IMG/VR virus record: IMGVR_UViG_3300042514_000185
Coordinates: 1-30,550 of that record
Source: a virus
DNA length: 30,550 bases
Direction: 5' to 3' (one strand)
Below the pieces are notes generated by a model, which was given only the letters and a program-made list of their open reading frames with translations, was not told the origin of the DNA and did not search any database. The translations under genes were made by a program, and so were the position numbers. Shown piece by piece: positions 17,526 to 23,917 of this stretch; within the stretch, counting starts at the first letter, position 1; every line of letters starts with the position of its first letter.

Positions 17526-17959
17526 AGTTGCGTTTGTATAATAGCTATCTTACTGCGTACTGCTTCAAAATTTACAGTACTCCATAGTCCAGGGTGTAGC
17601 GGTTTAGGCCAAGTGCCAGAATCAATCCAAGCATAACCTAAATGTTCATCATTTAAAATAGGCTTAAATTCATCTGCTACAATACAAAAAAATGTGTTGT
17701 AAACAAATCCATTGTCAGCACTTGTGAATTTTTCTAGAGGCATTAGCTTGATATAATCAGGCATTGAGCCTAATTCTTCTTCGCACTCACGAACCATAGC
17801 AGCCATGATACTTTCGCCTGATTCTATTTTTCCACCTGCTAATCCCCACGAGTCAGGATTTTTAACATCATTTCTTAGCAGATATAGATAGCGATTAGTA
17901 GATTGACTATAAAACCAAATGCCAACTGCGTTAACAGTTTTTAAATTATAAGGCTCCAT
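17510..17959 (-). CDS. Nudix hydrolase, 149 aa
   Basis: A complete Nudix box is visible at residues 43-64, G43-x5-E49-x7-R57-E58-x-x-E61-E62, which binds the catalytic divalent cation. The family hydrolyses nucleoside diphosphates linked to another group (dNTPs, ADP-ribose, NAD derivatives, RNA caps); the substrate here cannot be read from sequence. The start at 17959 (MEPYNLKTVNAVG) is preferred over one 13 codons upstream because GGAGG (17963-17967) sits 3 bases before it. The gene then overlaps the end of gp15 by 19 bases. It is the last gene of a unit with gp14 and gp15, so it is probably expressed late. Its 3' end overlaps the convergent 220-aa gene by 16 bases. Confidence 0.85.
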   Translation of the reverse strand: MEPYNLKTVNAVGIWFYSQSTNRYLYLLRNDVKNPDSWGLAGGKIESGESIMAAMVRECEEELGSMPDYIKLMPLEKFTSADNGFVYNTFFCIVADEFKPILNDEHLGYAWIDSGTWPKPLHPGLWSTVNFEAVRSKIAIIQTQLQTSQ

Positions 17960-19341
17960 TGGCCTCCGGGATATTGCCCTTGGTATGACTTGACCCAATT
18001 GTATCCTGTCCAGCGATATTGAATTTCTGTTGTGATGTTAGTAACATATTGTGTATTTACTGGACTTGATTGCGAATCAAAAGTAATTACCCAGCGTGAT
18101 CCATCATATTGTATAATATCATTAGGATACGCTACTAATATTTCACCTGTAGTGCCTGCCCATGCTTGAGCATATCCATTATCGCTGCCGGTAGATTCAG
18201 TCAACAAATATCTTTGACCAATACTAGCAGCGGGCAATCCCTCTCCTGGTCCACTGACTCGAGGATTGATAACTGAACTTACAGGCGACATTGTATTAGC
18301 AGGAATAGATTCTGGCATTACTGCAAATAGTAAAAATTGATCATTTGTGGGATCAAAACTTACGTGCCCATACACTTGACTACCATCTTCTTGGGTCAAT
18401 GCTACTATACTGATCCCAGGACGTAGTACACCATACATATTAACAACCGGTGTCCATAGTACATTGCTAGGTTCAACTGGGTCAGGAGGTGCTAGTTGTT
18501 CATTATTTTCGTCGACTATTGCAGAACGGGCTAAAATTTGTAATTTATTACCAATTAATACCACTTGATATCCATACGGAGTAATGTATTGTCGTGTACC
18601 TAACAATAAATCACTATCGGCAATGGCGTTAATTAAATCACCAGATCCATCATAAATTGAAGCAATAATGGTTTCTACAACTCCTAATTTTTTAACTTTA
18701 GCAGGTAATGATAACCATACTGGTAACACAAATTTAATGGTAGAAATATCAATAGGATCTTCTGTACCCTGGGGAATACTTCTGCTTGACCATCCAGTGG
18801 ATGCTAGTTCTACTATACTTAAACTAGTCCAATCTAAAAAATTATCTGTACTTTGTATTTCTAAACTGGGATTGAATAGTGGTAAAATTTGTTCTAACAA
18901 TTGCATTTTTTGATTGGTATTGCTGGTCCAAATGTCTAAATTAATTGACAATTTGTACGGTGCTGGCATGTATCGCTCAACAGTAAATGCGTTGCCTTGT
19001 GTAGTTTCATAAGTGCCAGTGGCTTGATCATATTCGCGTTGACGTATAGATTTATTATCAACATATGTTGGATTCTGCATACGAGGACGATCAAAATCTA
19101 GTCCAGTAATATAAAATGTCATTAAAGGTGTGGATGGCATGTTACTGGCGCTGTTATCCTGGAGAATAGTTTGAACTTGTCGTGTGCTGTCACCGTATCT
19201 AACGGGAACACGATATAATGTATCTCCTGTGTTTGCTGCACCTGCTTCATTACGTCCAAACTCTACTTGGAAGCCTGAAAACATACGAGCAAATTGTGTT
19301 AGATAACGACGTATTTGCCCATCGAAAAAATATTGTTGCAT
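17941..19341 (-). CDS. gp15: gp15-like tail sheath stabiliser / tail terminator, 466 aa
   Basis: The N-terminus (QQYFFDGQIRRYLTQFARMF) follows the T4 gp15 pattern YF-x-RRY-x-FS, and the following YRVPVRYGD and PAPYKLSINLDIWT...LLEQILPLFNP blocks align by eye with gp15. gp15 forms the hexamer that caps the tail tube and sheath and joins the tail to the neck. T4 gp15 is 272 aa; this protein is about 190 aa longer. The extension holds a domain at about 370-430 ending in YDGSRWVITF and a Trp-rich end (YRWTGYNWVKSY), reminiscent of modules also seen in gp14 and gp18 here. The start ATG overlaps the gp14 stop by one base (TAATG), with AAAGGG upstream. Confidence 0.8.
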   Translation of the reverse strand: MQQYFFDGQIRRYLTQFARMFSGFQVEFGRNEAGAANTGDTLYRVPVRYGDSTRQVQTILQDNSASNMPSTPLMTFYITGLDFDRPRMQNPTYVDNKSIRQREYDQATGTYETTQGNAFTVERYMPAPYKLSINLDIWTSNTNQKMQLLEQILPLFNPSLEIQSTDNFLDWTSLSIVELASTGWSSRSIPQGTEDPIDISTIKFVLPVWLSLPAKVKKLGVVETIIASIYDGSGDLINAIADSDLLLGTRQYITPYGYQVVLIGNKLQILARSAIVDENNEQLAPPDPVEPSNVLWTPVVNMYGVLRPGISIVALTQEDGSQVYGHVSFDPTNDQFLLFAVMPESIPANTMSPVSSVINPRVSGPGEGLPAASIGQRYLLTESTGSDNGYAQAWAGTTGEILVAYPNDIIQYDGSRWVITFDSQSSPVNTQYVTNITTEIQYRWTGYNWVKSYQGQYPGGQWSLII

Positions 19342-20693
19342 TATCGCCCTTTAGGTCTTGGTTTAGCTGGCAAATTACCGCCCTGATTGCCATTGTCAGC
19401 TTGCGGTTTAAGTAATTCTGATAGTGATTGTCTAGACGGAATGTTGCCTTGGTCTGATGTTGGCACAGTATAAGTGTTGTTGACAAAAGAACTACGTTGT
19501 GTTTCATTCTGTGGACCCCAATCTAAAGGAGTACGAACATCTTCACTGATGGCTAGCCAATTTGCTCCGCTGAATCTGAATAAACGATTTGGGAAATAAT
19601 CCAACCGTAAACAATAATCTCCTTTACTAGGATTAAACGGAAAGCTAACTCCTGGAGTAACTGGCAATCCATTTGGCGCCATATCATCGCCGGTTAAGTA
19701 TCCCATTGTCCATCCGAAATCCTGTGGACTAGTACCCTCGTCTGACTGAGCACCGTCTACCGTGAGAGCAGTTTGATCAGCAAATAATCCTTCTCCACCT
19801 GGTTGACCATTGGGAGTAGTTGGTAATATATAAAACGACACGTTATCATAACCTGATTGTGGAACTTCGATGTTTGCCTGTATAACTAAGGCATCATTAA
19901 TAGCTAAATCTTTGTTTCTAGTTGAATTAACATCGCCCATCGTAGTTGGTTTTTCAATCAATGCCCAGTAGGTTGAGTCGTTGATATCAGTACCAGGCGG
20001 TGTATTTTTTGTTGCTTCGTAATATTTTCCACCATTATCTACAACCATTCCCTGAGGATAAAAGTTTCCATTATCCCAAATATTGTCTGGCATTAGTGGT
20101 TGATTAATGATTTGTTGATATTCTTGGGCATTCACCATGGGAGTAGCTTTAACACGCCAAACGTGAGGCAACCAAGTTTGACTGAACCCTTCGGCGGCAT
20201 AAGCAGCATCTTGTATAACATAATACTTAGGCAAAGCACGAGTAATATTTTGATTTAGTGGATAGTAATCTTTCATATTTGGCAATTCTAATACATCGCC
20301 AGTCATTAATTTACGCCCAAAACTATCAATCATATCATTGTAATGAAATGTAATATATAACGTATCGTTGTTTAAAAACAACCCAAATTGCGTTAGGTCA
20401 AAATTGATATCCTGATGCGTATATACACCACGCATAACGTAAATGTTAGGGTCATACGCTCTGTCTCTGTTTTCTAACAGCAATAAATCTTCGATAAACA
20501 AGGGATTTTCCGAAGTATATACTGGTAAAGTAGCATCAGTATTTCCAGGATTGTCAGTAGTATCTACAATCGGTCCCATGTATTTGTGTACATAAAGATC
20601 AAGCCCTCCGACGGTATATCGTTCGGAAATGATACGATCCAGGTATTGGTAATCTGAAGTTCGGTTAGGTCTATAAAGGCTGAGTCTTGGCAT
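19341..20693 (-). CDS. gp14: gp14-like neck protein, 450 aa
   Basis: T4 gp14 is a neck component that, with gp13, closes the filled head and receives the tail. Family features are at residues 1-190: an N-terminal LYRPNRTSDYQYLDRII, then YTVGGLDLYVHKYMGP, FIEDLLLLENRDR, MTGDVLELPNMKDYYPL and ALPKYYVIQDAAYAAEGFS. T4 gp14 is 256 aa; here about 250 extra residues follow. Residues 206-247 (W206 ... Y214-type aromatic core ... W243) look like a chitin-binding type 3 (CBM5/12-like) module. Residues 354-385 include YFPNRLFRFSGANWLAI. The C-terminus is basic and Gly/Pro-rich. The ATG is the first possible start (a stop lies two codons upstream) and has no Shine-Dalgarno; a late promoter motif ends 7 bases before it. 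Confidence 0.8.
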   Translation of the reverse strand: MPRLSLYRPNRTSDYQYLDRIISERYTVGGLDLYVHKYMGPIVDTTDNPGNTDATLPVYTSENPLFIEDLLLLENRDRAYDPNIYVMRGVYTHQDINFDLTQFGLFLNNDTLYITFHYNDMIDSFGRKLMTGDVLELPNMKDYYPLNQNITRALPKYYVIQDAAYAAEGFSQTWLPHVWRVKATPMVNAQEYQQIINQPLMPDNIWDNGNFYPQGMVVDNGGKYYEATKNTPPGTDINDSTYWALIEKPTTMGDVNSTRNKDLAINDALVIQANIEVPQSGYDNVSFYILPTTPNGQPGGEGLFADQTALTVDGAQSDEGTSPQDFGWTMGYLTGDDMAPNGLPVTPGVSFPFNPSKGDYCLRLDYFPNRLFRFSGANWLAISEDVRTPLDWGPQNETQRSSFVNNTYTVPTSDQGNIPSRQSLSELLKPQADNGNQGGNLPAKPRPKGR

Positions 20694-20700
20694 AGTTTAG

Positions 20701-20707
20701 TATTTAG
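20701..20707 (-). promoter_or_regulatory. Late promoter motif CTAAATA for gp14-gp15-Nudix
   Basis: On the minus strand CTAAATA ends 7 bases before the gp14 ATG (20693). It is the same motif found upstream of gp13, gp18 and gp19 and one base off the core of T4 TATAAATA. If transcription begins about 5-7 bases after the motif, the mRNA would have almost no leader. Confidence 0.55.
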
Positions 20708-20718
20708 CTAAGATTCAC

Positions 20719-20747
20719 TTGACAGTTAATTACAAAATACATATAAT
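20719..20747 (+). promoter_or_regulatory. Perfect-consensus sigma70 promoter
   Basis: TTGACA (20719-20724), a 17-base spacer and TATAAT (20742-20747) match the housekeeping consensus at all twelve positions with optimal spacing. The ATG at 20754 begins 7 bases after the -10 box, about where transcription should start. It lies back to back with the gp14 late motif, 11 bases away. Confidence 0.8.
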
Positions 20748-20753
20748 TACTAT

Positions 20754-21005
20754 ATGGATGAAATTTTAGAACGTTTGTCGGCCGCAGAAAAACAACTGCT
20801 TCTTGTCAAAAAGAAACGTAATCAGCGTGATCTTCAAAAAATGATCAGTAATATCGATAAAGTAATTACCGAAATTAGCAGAGAATCTGTAGAATGCAGA
20901 CGTCTTAAAAAAGAAACAACAAAATACAAGGATTTATTAGTTGAAGCTACTAAATTGTTAGACAACCTAGAGCATCAAATAATTTTTGCGATGCTGTTAG
21001 GTTGA
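20754..21005 (+). CDS. Small coiled-coil protein, 83 aa, unknown function
   Basis: The product (MDEILERLSAAEKQLLLVKK and onward) is almost all charged and aliphatic residues in heptad-like spacing, with no Gly/Pro until the end, predicting a long helix or coiled coil. It has 18 Lys/Arg-rich positions in the first half, so nucleic-acid or protein contact is possible. The ATG is at the expected start point of a perfect sigma70 promoter and has no Shine-Dalgarno, so translation is probably leaderless. The stop TGA lies inside the -35 box of the next promoter. Host-type promoters mark it as an early gene; the function is not recognised. Confidence 0.65.
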   Translation: MDEILERLSAAEKQLLLVKKKRNQRDLQKMISNIDKVITEISRESVECRRLKKETTKYKDLLVEATKLLDNLEHQIIFAMLLG

Positions 21006-21030
21006 CTTTTTTTAATTTAACCACTATACT
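21002..21030 (+). promoter_or_regulatory. Strong sigma70 promoter
   Basis: TTGACT (21002-21007), 17-base spacer, TATACT (21025-21030): ten of twelve consensus positions. The -35 box overlaps the stop of the upstream gene. The ATG at 21040 begins 10 bases after the -10 box. Confidence 0.75.
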
Positions 21031-21039
21031 ATTAACACT

Positions 21040-22185
21040 ATGGCAAAAATACAAACTACAATCAAACGACTTGTCCCACGCGGCGAAGATGCTAAATTTA
21101 TTGGCTCAGAACCCGAATGGCCTACACAACCTTCCGACGAAACTCGTGTTAGCACATTAACAAAAGCATTCAATTGGTATAATTATTCTTATGGCCGTAA
21201 AGAAGCTAGGGATATGATTATTCAATATTTTGAAATAAATCAAAAAGCTAAAGAAGCAAAGCTAATCCGAGGTATTTCAGATAACCGCGTTAAACCCACT
21301 ACAGGATGGATTTGTAGAATGTCAGTTATGGGATTAATTCTCACAGAAATTGAACAATCTGTACTAGATGATCACTTAACTGAATTATTGGCTAGCAAGC
21401 AAGAAGAACAAAAAGTTGCAGCTACCTCTGAAGAAACAGCTCAACAAAAGCTAACTATTCAAGATCATTTACGTGAAAAAGCAAGTGAATGTGCCGCTGA
21501 ACTTGAAGGCATGTATGATGATTTTATCCAAGCTGATGCCAAAATGTCAGCGAATTTCAAGCCTATTGCGCTAATTCGTGGCATGAATATTTCTACACAA
21601 ATGATTCCTAATATTACTGCTGTATGGAAGTTGCGACTAGCAGAACTTGAAGAAGTATTAGAGGGAAAAGATCCACAACTTGTAGAAGGCTTTAGCCATC
21701 TTACTAAACCTCAGTTGAAAAGCTGTGTGAAATTTTGTGAAACTGTGCTGGCAGACTGCCAATCTTACATTTCACTTAAGAAAGTAGAACGTAAACCCCG
21801 CGCTAAAAAGGCAGTTAGTCCTGAAAAAGTAGCGTTAAAGTTTAAATATCTTAAAGAATTTGTCGAACTTGGGCTTAAATCTTTGTCCCCTGTAAGTTTA
21901 GTAGGTGCTTCTGAAGCTTTCCTTTATGACACAACTAAACGTAAGCTAATTTATGTGGTAGCAGATACACATGCAGGTACATTTACTATTAAAGGTTCAT
22001 CATTGTTGGCATTTGATGCTCTAGCAACTGTACAAAAAACTCTACGCAAACCTAAAGAGCAGATTAAAGCTATTATGAGTGTGGGTAAACCTGCTGCTCG
22101 TAAGGCGTTTAAGGATATTAAATCTACTGAAATTAAATATACAGGGCGTAGCAATGACAACTTGGTTATCTTGAAGGCTTGGTAA
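21040..22185 (+). CDS. Conserved phage hypothetical protein, 381 aa
   Basis: The product starts MAKIQTTIKRLVPRGEDAKF. It has an alpha-helical, Lys/Glu-rich character with FNWYNYSYGRKEARDMIIQY near residues 45-64, a probable coiled segment around 125-160, a very basic linker at about 250-265 (ERKPRAKKAV) and a C-terminal beta/alpha part containing LIYVVADTHAGTFTIKGSS. I associate this pattern with T4-like phages of aquatic bacteria, where it is uncharacterised; I cannot assign a function. No signal peptide, membrane helix or catalytic signature was seen. It follows a strong sigma70 promoter with an almost absent 5' leader and no Shine-Dalgarno, which fits early expression although gp13 downstream is a late gene. 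Confidence 0.7.
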   Translation: MAKIQTTIKRLVPRGEDAKFIGSEPEWPTQPSDETRVSTLTKAFNWYNYSYGRKEARDMIIQYFEINQKAKEAKLIRGISDNRVKPTTGWICRMSVMGLILTEIEQSVLDDHLTELLASKQEEQKVAATSEETAQQKLTIQDHLREKASECAAELEGMYDDFIQADAKMSANFKPIALIRGMNISTQMIPNITAVWKLRLAELEEVLEGKDPQLVEGFSHLTKPQLKSCVKFCETVLADCQSYISLKKVERKPRAKKAVSPEKVALKFKYLKEFVELGLKSLSPVSLVGASEAFLYDTTKRKLIYVVADTHAGTFTIKGSSLLAFDALATVQKTLRKPKEQIKAIMSVGKPAARKAFKDIKSTEIKYTGRSNDNLVILKAW

Positions 22186-22190
22186 ATCTG

Positions 22191-22197
22191 CTAAATA
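22191..22197 (+). promoter_or_regulatory. Late promoter motif CTAAATA for gp13
   Basis: CTAAATA lies 18 bases before the gp13 ATG and overlaps the first base of the inverted repeat at 22197-22217. The expected late start site (about 5-8 bases downstream) would fall inside or just after the 5' arm of that repeat. Confidence 0.6.
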
Positions 22198-22217
22198 TAT
22201 GGACACGGAGTCCATAT
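22197..22217 (+). promoter_or_regulatory. Hairpin covering the gp13 ribosome-binding site and start
   Basis: ATATGGAC (22197-22204) and GTCCATAT (22210-22217) are perfect 8-base inverted repeats around the loop ACGGA. The Shine-Dalgarno GGAG (22207-22210) is in the loop and stem edge. The 3' arm contains the first two bases of the gp13 ATG (22216-22218). RNA made from upstream promoters can form the hairpin. RNA started at the late motif would lack most of the 5' arm. Confidence 0.65.
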
Positions 22218-22986
22218 GGCAGAGCAATCACAATCTACTTTAGAAACACTTAAACAAGATCTAATCGAATACGTTAGGCTTCAATTAGGCGATGATATCA
22301 TCGATATAGAGCTGGATGCTAGTCATTATGAGTCGGCATATCGCAACAGTATCGGAACTTATCGTCAACGAGCACAAAATGCCTATGAAGAAAGTTATAC
22401 GTTTATGGAACTGGTTACTAACGTAAACATCTATGATTTGCCAGACGAAGTTATACAAGTAAGACAGATTTTCCGTAGAACTTTTGGTGATTCATCCGGC
22501 CCGAATGCCAGCAATTTTGACCCATTTAGTCAAGCTTCGTTAAATGTATATTTGATGAACTTTAACGTATCTGGTGGGTTAGCTACATATGATTTTTACT
22601 CTCAATATATTGAGTTAGCTGGACGCATGTTTGGTGCGTATATGAATTATACTTGGAATCCAGTTACCAAAAAACTCCAATTAATACGCGATCCCAAGGG
22701 GTCGGGCGAGAATGTATTGTTATGGACTTATAACTTAAAACCTGAAGTAAATTTACTCAGTGATTATCAAATTCGCCAATGGATACGTAATTATATGTAC
22801 GCCAATTGTAAGATGATTATTGGCGACGCACGAGAAAAATTTGGTACTATTGCCGGCCCGCAAGGCGGAACCACACTAAATGGTGCTGCAATGAAGGCCG
22901 ATGCCAAAGAACTAATGGCACAATGTCTTAAAGACCTAACAGATTATGTAGATGGTTCGGCTCCGTTGACCTGGATTATAGGATGA
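22216..22986 (+). CDS. gp13: gp13-like neck (head completion) protein, 256 aa
   Basis: Matches the gp13 neck protein pattern of T4-like aquatic phages: LGDDIIDIELDASHYESAYRN, IYDLPDEVIQVRQIFRR, YIELAGRMFGAYMNYTWNPV, LLWTYNLKPE, MIIGDAREKFGTIAGPQGG, with a terminal LTWIIG. Length is close to the family norm, with no added domain, unlike gp14, gp15 and gp18 here. In T4, gp13 and gp14 bind the portal after DNA packaging and make the tail-binding platform. The start is ATG 22216 with GGAG 5 bases upstream, both inside a hairpin. gp13 is on the opposite strand from gp14 and gp15, unlike the collinear 13-14-15 order in T4. Confidence 0.85.
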   Translation: MAEQSQSTLETLKQDLIEYVRLQLGDDIIDIELDASHYESAYRNSIGTYRQRAQNAYEESYTFMELVTNVNIYDLPDEVIQVRQIFRRTFGDSSGPNASNFDPFSQASLNVYLMNFNVSGGLATYDFYSQYIELAGRMFGAYMNYTWNPVTKKLQLIRDPKGSGENVLLWTYNLKPEVNLLSDYQIRQWIRNYMYANCKMIIGDAREKFGTIAGPQGGTTLNGAAMKADAKELMAQCLKDLTDYVDGSAPLTWIIG

Positions 22987-23015
22987 TTGGTTAGAATATT
23001 ACTTGGATGATAGGC

Positions 23016-23032
23016 TAACATAAATAATGTTA
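23016..23032 (+). promoter_or_regulatory. Inverted repeat with late-like motif at homing endonuclease start
   Basis: TAACAT (23016-23021) and ATGTTA (23027-23032) are inverted repeats with the loop AAATA. The 3' arm includes the A of the start codon at 23032. The sequence CATAAATA (23019-23026) is one base from the T4 late octamer. No good Shine-Dalgarno is present. The stem is short and AT-rich, so evidence is moderate. Confidence 0.4.
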
Positions 23033-23862
23033 TGACCTTAAGACAACAATTAATAGAAATAATAGATACTGATACAACCTACAAGAAACGTGCTGTTAAA
23101 TACCTATACCTACGACATCCTGATTTATGGAGCGAGGCATTAGAGTTAACATCTTTCTTGCCAGATACTGCTAAACCTAAGCAGAGAGTATGGCACATTT
23201 TAAATGATATTTGGGAAATACCCAAGTGTCCAGAAACAGGAAAGGAAGTCAACTGGTTTGATAATCGTTATCTCACATACGCATCTGTCAAAGCATCTAG
23301 AAAGATTGTAGCAAAAAAGTTAAGTGAGTCTACTAAAGGTACTGGCCATTGGCGCAATAAAGATCCTGATAAATCGAAAGAAGCTAACAAAAATTTTACT
23401 ACTGGGTTCACATCAGGTGATCATAAACCCTGGGAAGACCGCGATAGAGATCCAAAGGCGTATGCTGTAAAAGCAAAAGAAACCTGGCTTGAAAAATACG
23501 GAGTAGATAATCCCAGTAAACTTAAAGAAGTGAAAGAAAAAATCTACCAGAAAGCTGTAGATCGAGGTTGCACTCGTCGTGAAGAAAGATCAGATCGCCG
23601 GATCTATTATGAAGCAGTATGGCGTTTTACTGAAGAAAGTTGGAAGACACATTTTGATGAAATAAATCCTACGAGATTAAATCGTTCGCATAATGCCCTG
23701 GATCATATCTATTCAATACAACAGGGTTTTCGTGATTGCATACCACCATATATTATCGGACATTATACCAATCTGCGTGTTATTAGTCTAAGCGAAAATG
23801 GTATTAAGGGTATGCGATGTGATAAAACTCGAGAAGAACTTTTTGAAGACTTTTTTGCTTGA
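23032..23862 (+). CDS. Probable HNH-type homing endonuclease, 276 aa
   Basis: The C-terminal region carries the signature LDHIYSIQQGF (D224-H225), then TNLRVIS (N247) and N256 with K259, the layout of a phage HNH homing nuclease family in which D-H and N form the metal site; a final histidine is not obvious. Residues 155-171 (KYGVDNPSKLKEVKEKI) are a short DNA-contact-type motif common in these enzymes, and a CPETGKEVNW turn lies at 66-75. Such enzymes cut DNA lacking the gene and spread by recombination. It stands alone between gp13 and the exonuclease cassette, with no intron boundaries seen. The start is ATG 23032 by frame; the ribosome-binding site is weak. Confidence 0.75.
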   Translation: MTLRQQLIEIIDTDTTYKKRAVKYLYLRHPDLWSEALELTSFLPDTAKPKQRVWHILNDIWEIPKCPETGKEVNWFDNRYLTYASVKASRKIVAKKLSESTKGTGHWRNKDPDKSKEANKNFTTGFTSGDHKPWEDRDRDPKAYAVKAKETWLEKYGVDNPSKLKEVKEKIYQKAVDRGCTRREERSDRRIYYEAVWRFTEESWKTHFDEINPTRLNRSHNALDHIYSIQQGFRDCIPPYIIGHYTNLRVISLSENGIKGMRCDKTREELFEDFFA

Positions 23863-23887
23863 CTAACCTGTGCTACTCTGCTATAAT
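23859..23887 (+). promoter_or_regulatory. Near-perfect sigma70 promoter of the exonuclease-dNMP kinase cassette
   Basis: TTGACT (23859-23864), 17-base spacer, TATAAT (23882-23887): eleven of twelve consensus positions. The -35 box overlaps the stop of the endonuclease gene. An ATG at 23894 begins 7 bases after the -10 box, and the exonuclease ATG is at 23918. Confidence 0.8.
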
Positions 23888-23893
23888 AGTGTT

Positions 23894-23914
23894 ATGAACA
23901 ATACGAGATACTAA
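23894..23914 (+). CDS. Possible leaderless six-codon leader peptide MNNTRY
   Basis: ATG AAC AAT ACG AGA TAC TAA begins at the expected transcription start of the promoter at 23859-23887. It is followed directly by a second in-frame stop (TAA) and then the exonuclease ATG at 23918. It could act as a leaderless mini-ORF that delivers ribosomes to the weak exonuclease start, or be coincidental. Confidence 0.35.
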   Translation: MNNTRY

Positions 23915-23917
23915 TAA

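Noticed and set aside
23032-23862. Group I or II intron carrying the endonuclease
   Set aside because: The flanking genes gp13 and the exonuclease are both complete and no intron core or split exon was seen; the gene is free-standing.
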